From Azolla caroliniana (taxonomy: Eukaryota > Polypodiophyta): a stretch of 64,000 bases of DNA. The stretch lies in contig JBHGNT010000005.1 in NCBI GenBank assembly GCA_043228905.1, forward strand, positions 20,584,001 to 20,648,000. The letters are read 5' to 3'. The translations under genes and the position numbers were made by a program. Below, one piece after another: positions 47,635-58,507 of the stretch (positions are counted from its first letter, which is position 1; each line of letters begins with the position of its first letter). The notes beneath the pieces are model-generated. The model did no database searches and had not been told where the DNA came from. It worked only from the letters and a program-made list of their open reading frames with translations.

Positions 47635-50600
47635 ATGACGAGAAGGACACCCATAAAGAAGACATTGATGAAAGAGAAAGTGAAGACACCAGTGAAGGAA
47701 GGAAGAAGGACACCCATGAAAGAAAGCAAGAAGACACCCACAAGAGAAAGGGTGATGAATTCATCAACACAGAGAAAGAAGACCTGGCAGTACCAGTCCA
47801 TCAGTCGAGACACACCTCTTGGATGGAATTATTTCCTTCGGGCACGACCTGACGTTTACCCAGAGTTGAGAGAGTGGTTGTTAAAAACCTGGGGGTCAGC
47901 ACATCCCGACACAAGGCGAGGATTCCACATGAGTGGTTTGAAGAGGGAATACATCAATTTATTGAAGACGAGATACGAACATGTTTATGATACAAATCAA
48001 ATCACTAACAATGAGGTGGGTACTGTTTTTGCACGTGCTTTTGCATGTGAAGTTCAAGGTGGCATCGACGTTAATTGGGAAGATTTTAATCGGCACCGGT
48101 CAGAACATTACAAAGGGTCCTCCAGTACCAACACTGGCTTGAAGTCATCTGGAACCTCTCATGTGGATATTCCAGCTACAACACCTGTCCAACAAGTTCT
48201 AGAGGCAAAGGTACGGGCCACAATGACTGAAAAACATGAACAGATGATGGCTGGTTGCATAGCTTCTATGAGCTCAAGAATACAAGCACTACTTGCTGAT
48301 TTGGAAGCAGTTAAATCAGCTGAGATACAGGCAGAAAAGAAATTTTCTTCAATAAAGACTACATATGAATGGATTGCATCGACAATCCAAAATTCAGAAA
48401 GTGAGGTGTTGAAAGAGGAGTTGAAGAAAGAGCTGAACAATATGGGTGCTCAATTACATTCACAGATGACAGACCTTGATACTTGTAGGAATGCACATGA
48501 AGAAATAGATAATAAGTTGTCAGCCTTAAAGTTGCATTCTGAGAACCTTGCATGCTTGATGCAGGATTTAAAACATAATGGTTTTGATACTTTGTGTCCA
48601 TCTGTAATTGAGCACCCAAGTGGTATAGAAAGTACCATTACTAGTATAGCTATATCACGGTATTAGCTTTAAAAGTTATTTATTTCTACTTTTATGGTAT
48701 AAATAAGTGAGCAGCTAATATATTATAACTTGTGTTTGCAATCTTCCAGGTGTATATTTTGTGGCCTCGGATTCAAGCTGGAGGCTATGGATGTTGTGAT
48801 TACACCATGCTTGCACACATATCATGTGCTATGTGCTAAGTATCATTTTGAGAAAGAGAATACATGTATGGACTGTAAAACTACAATTGCGGCTGAGTGG
48901 TACTATGCTTGGGGTTTAAAAGTACACCCGTACGGTATGTGGCTCTACTATTCTATTGTTTGTATTATATAATGTCAATTATCATTTGGACTAGAACTAG
49001 TGTATGCCACAATTCATACTTAAAATTTAGGAGAACAATGGATTAGTATTAGTGTATCTCTAACAACAATGGGATAGTATTGGCAGTACTCTTAATATAT
49101 AATTGGTATGTGTAGTTAGTTGAAGGGATATTTTCCAGAATTAGTAGTACTAAAAGGGAACCAGGTACAACATCGTCCAATCTATATTGTAACTTGCCTA
49201 GTATTAGTTTAGTAAACACTATACTTATAGTACACTGTTGACTGTTAGTATTGTTTGTGTAACTTGGAAATTAGTACTAGTAATGTAATTTGGGAACAAG
49301 GTGTCACTTAAATTGCTGAATAATAGTACAGTTTCTGTAATTTGGAAATGAGGTGTGTGAAACACATATCACGTTTAGTACTAATACTGTTCAAGTTCAA
49401 TACTGTTGGTGTAATTAGTACAAGTTATGTAACTAGGTGTGTAGAACACATATCACGTTTAGTATTACTTGTGTGCAAAATACCAATCTACATTTGTTGG
49501 ATTAGTACTTAGTAATTACTACATTGTTCATGATTAGTACTAGTTTTGTACTTTGTGAACTAAGTTTCTAGTACATTGCTCATGATTAGTAATAGTTTTG
49601 TAACTAAGTGAGTAGTACATTGCTCATGATTAGTACTAGTTTTGTAATTTGGGAACTGAGTAGTACTTTGTTCCCTATTAGTACTAGATTTGTACCTTAT
49701 TTGTGTAAATTGGTAACTAAGTGAGTAGTATATTGTGCATGATTAGTACTATTTGTGTAATTTGGGAACTAAGTGAGCAGTACATTGTTCGGGATTAGTA
49801 CTAGTTCAGTGATTTAGGAAATAAGTGAGTAGTACATTGTTCAAGATTAGTACTACTTATAAATTTGACAAAGTCAGTGGTGCATTTTTCGGGATTAGTA
49901 CTTGTGCATGATTAGTACTACTTGTGTATATTGTGCATGATTAGTACTATTTGTGTAATTTGCGAACTAAGTGAGCAGTACATTGTTCCTTATAAGTACT
50001 AGTCCACTAATTTAGGAAACAAGTGAGTAGTACATTGTTCATGATTAGTACAGTGGTACATTGTTCGGGATTAGTACTCCTTGTGTAACATGGTAACTAA
50101 GTGAGTAGTATATTCTGCATGATTAGTACTACTTGTGTATATTGTGCATGATTAGTACTACTTGTGTAAATTGGGAACTAAGTGAGCAGTACATTGTTCC
50201 TTATTAGTACTAGTTCAGTAAATTAGGAACTATGTGAGGAGTACATTGTGACCTACATTGTATATTTTAGATGATGGTACTAACGTTCAACGTTTTTTTG
50301 TTTCTTGCAATGAATGTCGTAGTGTCAAGCAACTCCACGCCAGGGAAGGTCATGGAACTACCAGCCCCTGTGCCTAAACCCTCAATATCTGCCGCACATT
50401 CCAAGGTTCAGGGACCATCATTACCAATAACCTATGATTTTTATGATGAGGATGAATGTATGAGAAGGGCCATTGGAGCAGTGGAACATATGCTTCTACA
50501 AACAAATTCCCCAAGCTCCGGTCAACAATTTGAAATAGAGCCCACTAAGAAGAGAAATGATGTGTCTTTAGAAATAGAGCCCAGTAAGAAGAGAAATGCT

Positions 50601-52136
50601 GCAAGAATGTTGTATGGAAACGGCAAGAAAAGGAAAGTTGAATGCAATGGTGAGTCATATAAGTTCTCACCTGTCAGGAGCGTTGTCAACCTAATCCATT
50701 GTCTAATACCATGTACTTGTGTTGCTAGCTGATGACGAAATGATATTTGGTGACGGAGATACGAGTTCAAAACCTGATCGTGAAGACGAATTTATCACAC
50801 TCCCAGGTAAACGTCAAAAGCCAGACTTTGAAAACAATGATTTAGCTCATAACAACCCTATTATATTGTTGCTTTTGGTGCATTCTATAGATCATAGCAA
50901 CACTGTTGAGCACCTAGATGTTGTGGAGAAGATGACCGAGCCCACCACTTGCAATGGGGTATCTACGGCTGTACAGTATGACCATGTAACATTAGGTAAA
51001 AATGTGGCCCAAAACCCTATGTTCATTGTTTGCAAACTTTTGAGTATGTGAGTTGATACTAATATTGTTTGGAATCCCATTAATTAGGTTTACAAGAGCA
51101 GCCTGAATCGGGAACTTCATGGAGCACAAGTGCAGAGTCAGATTCTGGGATTAACCTTTCCACGGAGGCAGATTCTGGAAGCACATCTTCCACACATGAG
51201 GATTGTGAGAAAAACGAAGCATTCATATGTGAAGAGCAGCTGGCATGTCCAAACAACAGTATGTCTAAAGAAGCCCATGAGGAGTGTGGAAAGAATATGG
51301 CAAGTACTGAAGAGAAGATTGAAGCCCATGAAGAGTCTGGAAAGAATATGGCAAGTACTGAAGAGAAGATTGAAGCCTATGAAGACTCTGGAAAGAATAT
51401 GGCAAGTACTGAAGAGAAGATTGAAGCTCATGAAGAGTGTGGAAAGAATATGGCAAGTACTGAAGAGAAGACTGAAGCCCATGAAGAGTGTGGAAAGAAT
51501 ATGGCAAGTACTGAAGAGCAGACTGATTGTACTGATAATGTGTTAGTAGTGTCTACTGATAATGTGCTAGTACTGTCTAAAGATTCTGATGAGGAGTATG
51601 GAAAGAACATTGCTAGTAATGAAGAGGAGCTTGATTGTACTGAGAATGCCCAAATGGATCGTGGAAAGAACATCGCTTTCCCTGAAGATAAGCCTGATTG
51701 TACAGAATCACATGAGGAGCCTGATTGTACAGATAAGCCTGATTGTACACGTAGTCTTAAGAATGAGTTGACAGCCACCGTACAAGAGGAGTTGACCATG
51801 ACTACTACCATAGTCCACATACAGGAGTCTAATAAGAACGAGTGTACAGGCATCATTGATGATGATAGGGGAATAAAGATGAGTGATAATTTGACTATCG
51901 ACAGCACCTTTGTGGATTTGTGTACAAGCATTGCAGTTGCAGAAAACACAGTTGCTCTCTCAAGCTTGCCACCAGTACAAGGTGCCCGCGCATCCACGCC
52001 TATCTCTGATGCCTCTGATGATGAAGTGCCACTTAGTCAGCTCATACCTAAAGGCTTTAAGATAAAGAAGAATGTAAAATCTGGCACCAACAACAAGCGC
52101 ATTACAAGATCGGCCAAGTTACCCTCTAGTGCCTGA
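47635..52136 (+). CDS. Transposon gene A: RING-H2 coiled-coil repeat protein, 950 aa
   Basis: Exons 47635-48659, 48750-48934, 50323-50649, 50729-50995 and 51088-52136. All introns are GT-AG with matching phases, giving 951 codons without a stop. Residues 1-50 are basic Lys/Thr-Pro repeats. About 52-160 is a compact domain I do not recognise (with WNYFLRARPDVYPELREWL and HMSGLKREYINLLKTRYEHV). About 190-335 is predicted coiled coil. Residues 343-384 form a RING-H2 pattern: Cys343, Cys346, Cys362, His364, His367, Cys370, Cys381, Cys384. Exon 3 has a basic KNGKKRKVE-like nuclear signal (YGNGKKRKVE). Exon 5 holds 17-residue repeats and ends in a basic tail. A RING-H2 suggests ubiquitin-ligase activity, perhaps as an accessory factor for transposition. 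That role is inference. Confidence 0.78.
48935..50322 (+). repeat. AGTAC-rich minisatellite in intron 2 of gene A
   Basis: The 1.4-kb intron (GTATGT to GTCGTAG) is filled with diverged units of roughly 50-70 bp built on GATTAGTACTAGTTTTGTAA and GAGTAGTACATTGTTC. AGTAC or its variants occurs dozens of times. It is too diverged and irregular for a CRISPR array. Confidence 0.85.
51275..51530 (+). repeat. 51-bp coding tandem repeat in gene A exon 5
   Basis: Five units of 17 residues (EAHEECGKNMASTEEKI-type) follow one another in frame, with further degraded units (GKNIASNEEELD, GKNIAFPEDKPD) downstream to about 51710. Confidence 0.92.
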
Positions 52137-52418
52137 TTTTCTTCCGATTGTACTTGAACTTTAGCTGTTAGTGATGTCTGAAATACCTCTATTTGGATAC
52201 CAAAATACTGTTTCAATTGCCAATGTCAAAATTCCACTTCTGTATTTTGTAGAAACAATGGGAATATACTTTTTGATCTAAGTATTCCTCTTTTTACAAC
52301 GTTTTGTTTCTTTTTTGAGATCATCTCCTGATGAGTTGCCAAGTCTTTGAGTCTGTTGTAGATAAAATGCTTGAAATTCTTCTTAGCTTGCTAGGAAAAT
52401 TTAGGTTTTCAGGTGTTA

Positions 52419-52922
52419 ATGATGATAAACAGAAAATATCGGGTGTTATTGAAGTATAGACTGTTTCATCAATCCCATTTGGAGGGTAACCAGAATTTGT
52501 GCAAATTGTTGAAGCAATGTGGGCCATATTTTGATGATATCATCCCAATGGATGAACTATCCACTAACAGTAGTAAGGAAACACTCCCCTTTTTGAGCTA
52601 TCACAAATTATTGTTTCAGGAGTTGGATTATTTTGTTAAGGAATTTGAGGCTTCATTGCACATTTGCTTCTTGAAGAATGAACTTACAGTATAAAATCTT
52701 ACAATATTAAAGTCATAATTTGAATTCAACTTACAGATTTATGTGCCTACAGAGGACACACCAACGGCAATGAATCTAGACTTTATCAAGAAGATATACA
52801 ATATTTTTACTCATTTTACCATGGCTCTGCAAAACTTCTATGCTCAAATAACATCAGGAAACATGAGCAATATCGGCAATGAAGAAATCCAAGTCTTGTT
52901 GACAACAACTAATATATTATGA
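52419..52922 (+). CDS. Possible small two-exon gene in the transposon, ~151 aa
   Basis: A frame from ATG 52419 to 52688 joins in phase through a GT-AG intron (52689-52736) to 52737-52922, giving about 151 residues (with HLEGNQNLCKLLKQCGPYFD and FIKKIYNIFTHFTMALQNFY). I recognise no family. A good 3' splice site (TTTTCAG, ending 52412) precedes it, so it could instead be a 3' exon of gene A used by alternative splicing. It lies between the two convergent genes. Confidence 0.42.
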
Positions 52923-53056
52923 AAGATAAGTACAAGTGGTTGACAGGCATAAACACTTTAGAAGAAAGATGAAATATATCAATTCATTTGTCAATCATCA
53001 AAATTAATAGTGAACTCCAAGTATTGAGAGGGTACAATGTATTGAGAGGGTGACTT

Positions 53057-56000
53057 TCAAGCATTAAATAGAGAGACCTCCCCTAATATGTGCTCATGAA
53101 CCTCTTGGGGGACCTTGTAGACAGTGTTGTATCCCTTAACCTTGTGCTTTGCTTGAGTCATATTGAATTTGATCGCAAGAATGGCATCAACGTAGATTAT
53201 TGCGATGGGTGCTTCTTTTAGTAATGCATATGTGTTCTTGCACTGCGGCAACTTTGCATAATAGTTTCCATACACGACAGACTCACCAACGTTGAAATTG
53301 TTGCCCCAGCCATCCCTCACCACTTCTTTCAATAATGTCTTTCCTTGCTTGCACACCACAATGTAGTAGTCTTCTAAATCTTCATTCTGAGGAGATTTGA
53401 GCACTGCAAAATGATCTCCAACTTCCAATAAAACTGCCAAGTCTTGATTTTGGTTGTAGTATACAATATCGTTTGAATGCACATCATCTTCAATATCATC
53501 TTGTCGTTCAGGCTCAAGCTTCTGCAACTTCCAGGGCTCCACGATTGATAGGTTGATGCATTTATCCCAAGCTTCATCTATACACATGGAACAAAAGCAT
53601 GATAAACTACGTAGTAACAATTGTGTTGTGTCCTTGCGGCTAAACCCTAACACACAATGGGTGCTGCGTGTGCCTTTCACGGTTTTACAACCATATGATT
53701 TAGTTCTATCGACCTCATCAGCGCGAACTTCAACAAACAATCTGTTCTTACCATCATTTGACATCTTCCATGTTAGCCACTGCACAACATCATGTGCATT
53801 TTGTAGCTTAGCACCATTATTATCCAACTGCTCACTTGTAAGGGCACGTTTGATCACAGCCCCCGCGCCATCATGCTCTCCTTTTCCATGTCCAGACCCG
53901 AAGTAATTCCATTGCATACGAATGTTGAATAAGGAGAAATACCTGCTTTTGTAACTCAGGTTTCCAACAAAATTAGTACTATGTTGTCAATAGAGAGTAC
54001 TACACTTCCATTAATACTGGCATCCATTTAATACTAACTTAGTATGGATATAACTTAGTACTAACTTAGTCTGGTTTATACTATGAGTACAAGATGAGTA
54101 CTTTACATCCCCTTGTATAGTACAATGTGTCTATGGAGAACCCTTCACATGGATTAAAACATAATTAGTACAATTCTCTTAAGGACGGACAATACTATAA
54201 GTACAAGATGAGTACTTTACATCCTTTTGTAAACACAACATAGTACAGAAGCAACACACAACATAGTACAATGTGTCTATGGAGAACCCTTCACATTGAT
54301 TAGTCGATACTTAGTACAATTCTTAGTACTAACTTAGTCTGGTTTATACTATGAGTACAAGATGAGTACTTAACATCCTCTTGTATAGTACAATGTGTCT
54401 ATGGAGAACCCTTCACATGGATTAAAACATAATTAGTACAATTCTCTTAAGGACGGACAATACTATAAGTACAAGATGAGTACTTTACATCCTTTTGTAA
54501 ACACAACATAGTACAGAACCAACACACAACATACTACAATGTGTCTATGGAGAACCCTTCACATTGATTAATCGATACTTAGTATGGATATAACTTAGTA
54601 CTAACTTAGTATGGTTTATACTATGAGTAGAAGATGAGTACTTTACATCCTCTTGTATAGTACAATGTGTCTATGGAGAACCCTTCACATGGATTAAAAC
54701 ATACTTAGTACAATGCTCTTAAGGACGGACAATACTATGAGTACAAGATGAGTACTTTACATCCTCCTGTAAACACAACATAGTACAGATACAACACACA
54801 ACATAGTACAATGTGTCTATGGAGAACCCTTCACATGGATTAAAACATACTTAGTACAATGCTCTTAAGGACGGACAATACTATGAGTACAAGATGAGTA
54901 CTTTACATCCTCCTGTAAACACAACATAGTACAGATACAACACACAACATAGTACAATGTGTCTATGGAGAACCCTTCACATGGATTAAAACATACTTAG
55001 TACAATGCTCTTAAGGACGGACAATACTATGAGTACAAGATGAGTACTTTACATCCTCCTGTAAACACAACATAGTACAGATACAACACACAACATAGTA
55101 CAATGTGTCTATGGAGAACCCTTCACATGGATTAAAACATAGTACAAACAAAATTAGTATGCATGCATCCATTCACAAGTGCAAGATTCGAATAGTTACA
55201 AACATAATTAGTATGCATCCATGTGAATAGTACTGTTTGTTAATAATTACAAACATAATTAGTATGCATGCACTAACACAAGAATTACTTCCTTACACAT
55301 TGCATGGTAAGTACTAAACATATGGATTAAAAATTACCTGGCGATAAAGTAGAACGATCGTGCCGCCTTAAACTGCGAGGCAGCACCATCAGACCAAACC
55401 CAATGACGGTTAAAGGTTACCCCTAGAGAAAATAAATCTGCATGGTGAAGCTTAAAACAATGTTGAACAAATAGTGTATCATGCTTTTTATCATCTGAAA
55501 TGTAAAATATTGATTTCTTATGTAACTCACCGTCTTGCCTCCAATAGCAAATATGCACAAGTATTGTACATTGATCATTGTACCAATGCATTGATTGAAC
55601 CTCATTCTGAACTTTAAATGTATAGTTTTCTGCAAAGTCAATAACAGATACGATGACACCCGTTGGTAAGTTATTAATACATTCCTTGAATTGTGAATTT
55701 TGCCAATAACTCCGGAAGTTATGTGGAATGAACTCCCCAAGTTGTTTCTTAAATTCTGAGACAAGGGTAGCAGCACATGTCTCCTTATATACTTCCTTGA
55801 TACGCTTAGTTACAACTCCCTTGCCAATATTTTCAGTCACATACTCTAAATATTTCCATTTCACGATATGACTGTTTCCCAAATCAAGCTCCTGCATACA
55901 AAATAATGGTAGCGGACAAACCTTACATGTTCTTAATAGACATGTACGACGATGCCACTCACATGATGGTTCTTTTTCACAAACACAAGACCTCCATAGC

Positions 56001-56985
56001 TCAGAAACAGATGCATAAGTCATGTTTCGTGCATTACACCTATTATCCTCCCCATTTGGTCTACATATCTCACAAGTGCAGACACATAATTCCCCGTGTA
56101 TACCCTTACAATCAGTACGCATTGCATTCACGGCTAGCCTTAACATGTCCATCTTCACATGGTACACACAACAACATGTATTCCTCTCATTTAATTTTCT
56201 AACATAAAATGGTTTCAAACCTTGGAACTTGCGGAATCCAACAGTCAAGCTTGGATGTTGATCTTTAAAGTTCATGTACAATTCAGCCTACATCAACCAA
56301 TATATATAGCAAACATTAATATACAGTTGGTCAAAACACAAAGTTATGGAATGTGAAATGATATAAAAAAATGGAATACCTCTGTCATCTCCAAGAAGTG
56401 TCTAGGGTGAATCTGGTACTTACCCTGACTTATTCGTTGTCTACACACGTCCTTCTTATTTGGTGAGACACGCGTATTTTTGGCCCAAAATGAATCCACT
56501 TTCTCAATAATCTCTTGAGATAAGGCATCACATCGTCGTCTACGTCCCAACCCCATCCACTTGAATTTGTTTGAGTGTATATTTTGGCGATGTTTCCTCA
56601 AGTTCCTTCTTTGAATACCCAGGGCTAAGGCAACTTTAGTATCACTATATTTTTTTCCTCTCGCACCGTTCACAACCATGTGTAGGGCTGCCCTCTTTGC
56701 AGCAAGTTTGTCTAAGCTCTCTACACCTTTCACTAAGTCTAGGGATGACTTCATAGACTCTACAATCTCTTCTGAAACACATTGGTCCCTAAATTTTATT
56801 CTCTCCATGTCTTCATTCAAACTTTGATGGTGTAACACTCTACAGATAATATCCCTACGATCCTCTTCACTAAATCTCTTTGTTATTTCTACCAAATAAC
56901 GGACTATGTGAAGAACCACTCGTCTCTTAGTCCTTTCAGATATGCATGAGTTACTTGACAACTCACTCTCGTTAGGAACCCCCAT
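53057..56985 (-). CDS. Transposon gene B: DDE-like transposase, 813 aa
   Basis: Minus-strand exons 56985-56380, 56287-55338 and 53942-53057. Both introns are GT-AG and the phases join to 814 codons without a stop. Residues 112-133 look like a helix-turn-helix (SDTKVALALGIQRRNLRKHR). About 235-335 is cysteine-rich (CCCVYH, CVCTCEICRP, CKVCPLPLFC). The core shows hydrophobic strands carrying acidic residues: VIDFAENYTF (Asp419), ISDDKKHD (467-472), VWSDGAASQFK (Asp502) and GHGKGEHDGAG (Glu541/Asp543). This is the layout of an RNase H-fold DDE/D nuclease. The C-terminal 200 residues may fold as an SH3- or BAH-like barrel (DYYIVVCKQG). From memory, similar DFAENY/SDG/GHGKG proteins are abundant and uncharacterised in invertebrates. 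It is not one of the usual plant superfamilies as I know them. Confidence 0.8.
53943..55337 (-). repeat. Tandem ~146/122-bp repeats rich in AGTAC in gene B intron 2
   Basis: At least eight units, each containing TGGAGAACCCTTCACATGGA, begin near 54134, 54281, 54402, 54549, 54674, 54821, 54967 and 55112. Spacing alternates about 147 and 122 bp and then settles at about 146. Each unit has several AGTAC motifs. The last three units are almost identical, suggesting recent expansion. Confidence 0.9.
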
Positions 56986-57066
56986 TCGGTCACTAGATTT
57001 ATCCGCAAAAATTAAGTGGCTTGCAAAAGTAGTTAATGTTATATAGACTCAACCAAGAAAACACAA

Positions 57067-57661
57067 TCAAATGTTTTTAAATGTGGCCTGCAAAGTGAAA
57101 GATATTTCGTTTCAAACATTAGAATTACATATCAAATATGACAATTGTCAGTTCTAAAATTTTTGTACTGAAATATGAAGAAATGTAACATTTTAGTACT
57201 GAAAATAAAAAAAACGGTTTGGTGAAAGGAACCTCCAATGGTGGACGGAGCGTTGGATATGCCGCCTCGATTTGGTGGAAGGAACCTCCAATGCCGCCTC
57301 GATTTGGTGGAAAAAGCCACAAATCACCACGACACCAAATCAAATGTTTTTAAATGTGGCCTGCAAAGTGAAAGATATTTCGTTTCAAACATTAGAATTA
57401 CATATCAAATATGACAATTGTCAGTTCTAAAATTTTTGTACTGAAATATGAAGAAATGTAACATTTTAGTACTGAAAATAAAAAAAACGGATGGAAGGAA
57501 CCTCGAATGGATGGAGGGGGCGTTGGATATGCCGCCTCGATTTGGTGGAAGGAACCTCCAATGGTGGACGGAGCGTTGGATATGCCACCTCGATTTGGCG
57601 GAAGGAACCTCCAATGCCGCCTCGATTTGGTGGAAAAAGCCACAAATCACCACGACACCAA
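57067..57661. repeat. Direct duplication in the right subterminal region
   Basis: The block starting ATCAAATGTTTTTAAATGTG at 57067 is repeated from 57339 with high identity, including the GGAAGGAACCTCCAATG minisatellite. The second copy is longer by extra minisatellite units. It lies in the presumed promoter or leader of gene B. Confidence 0.88.
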
Positions 57662-58143
57662 CTTCAATGGATGGATGTAAGAAAGTCGTTGTCGAAGAAG
57701 TCACTATTGGCTGCTACCAACAGTCTCTGTACCTCGACCTAAACCCTAACAAAAACAGAAACCCTAAAAAAATCAGAAATCCTCAACTTAAACGCTCAAA
57801 ACAGACATGGATGTCTGAGATTTAGATTGGAGGAAATCAGAAACTGAACATGGATCTGTGATGAAAAGCTCAGAGGGATAGAGGAAGAGGAGTATGAGGG
57901 GAACCGCCAAAACGACGTGAGGGGAAGCGCCAAAATCGACGTGAGGGGAAAATAGCCCCCAAAATGGAATGAACATCTCCTCACCTGTTCCCCCCACTCC
58001 TTCTACAATAAATGACACTTGTACTACAGTCACCCCACTCTCCAAAATCGATTTTCTTTTTCTCTGATTTTTTTTTTTTGAATTATTCATACTAACAGTA
58101 CTAAAAGTACTGACAATTTTTGTGGCCAAAAACAGTACTTTTC
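57662..58143. other. Right subterminal region of the transposon
   Basis: Non-coding. Includes AAACCCTAAC-like runs (57737-57775), a purine-rich stretch, and AGTACTAAAAGTACTGAC next to the inverted repeat (58096-58115). Confidence 0.5.
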
Positions 58144-58170
58144 TGGTACACCGTAGCGTGCTTCTACCCG
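58144..58170 (-). repeat. Right terminal inverted repeat
   Basis: Reverse complement reads CGGGTAGAAGCACGCTACGG then TGTACCA. It pairs with 46002-46028 (three mismatches). GAGGGA follows at 58171-58176. Confidence 0.85.
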
Positions 58171-58176
58171 GAGGGA

Positions 58177-58507
58177 TGTTGGATATGTGTCATAGGCGCA
58201 ACCTCACATGGAGTGGGTCAAGCCCAATGTTCTAAACATCATTGTGGCTATGATCGTTTCGTTACGTAACAAAATCGACGTGACCAACGGGGATGTCAAC
58301 AAAACAAATTGTTGAAAAAAGGATGGTGACTACGTCATTCTCACAAAAATGTGAGGACGGCCACCAAGATCCTTTCCCCGAATAACTAATATCCACATGT
58401 ATATTTATCACATATATATGATCAAATAAATATACACATGACCACATATGGATATATTAAAAAAATCGTAATATCAAATAACCAACAATGATGTAATCGA
58501 GATACGT
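58177..58507. other. Short AT-rich spacer, no gene
   Basis: Non-coding DNA between the transposon and the next LTR element. It ends in ACGT (58504-58507), the target duplication of that element. Confidence 0.5.

Larger units (their letters stand above)
46002..58170. mobile_element. 12.2-kb two-gene DNA transposon with terminal inverted repeats
   Basis: The left end (46002) and the reverse complement of the right end (58170) match at 24 of 27 terminal positions, including GCTACGGTGTACCA. A shared inner box TTTTGGCCA and AGTAC motifs follow. The 6-bp direct repeat GAGGGA flanks it at 45996-46001 and 58171-58176. Inside are two convergent spliced genes with uninterrupted reading frames. The minus-strand gene carries a DDE-like core and is the probable transposase. 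The exact termini and duplication length rest on this single copy. Confidence 0.82.

Noticed and set aside
48935-50322. Regularly spaced repeats considered as a CRISPR-like array
   Set aside because: Repeats are diverged, spacing is irregular, and the array is inside a spliced intron of a eukaryotic transposon gene. It is a minisatellite.
50271-50322. Exon 3 of gene A starting at 50271 (ATGATG) after TTTTAG
   Set aside because: With the good exon-2 donor at 48934 this puts the sequence in a frame that stops. The acceptor ending at 50322 has a longer pyrimidine tract and keeps phase.
57448-57825. 125-codon plus-strand frame near the transposon right end
   Set aside because: Translation of the GGAAGGAACCTCCAATG minisatellite, and not supported outside it.
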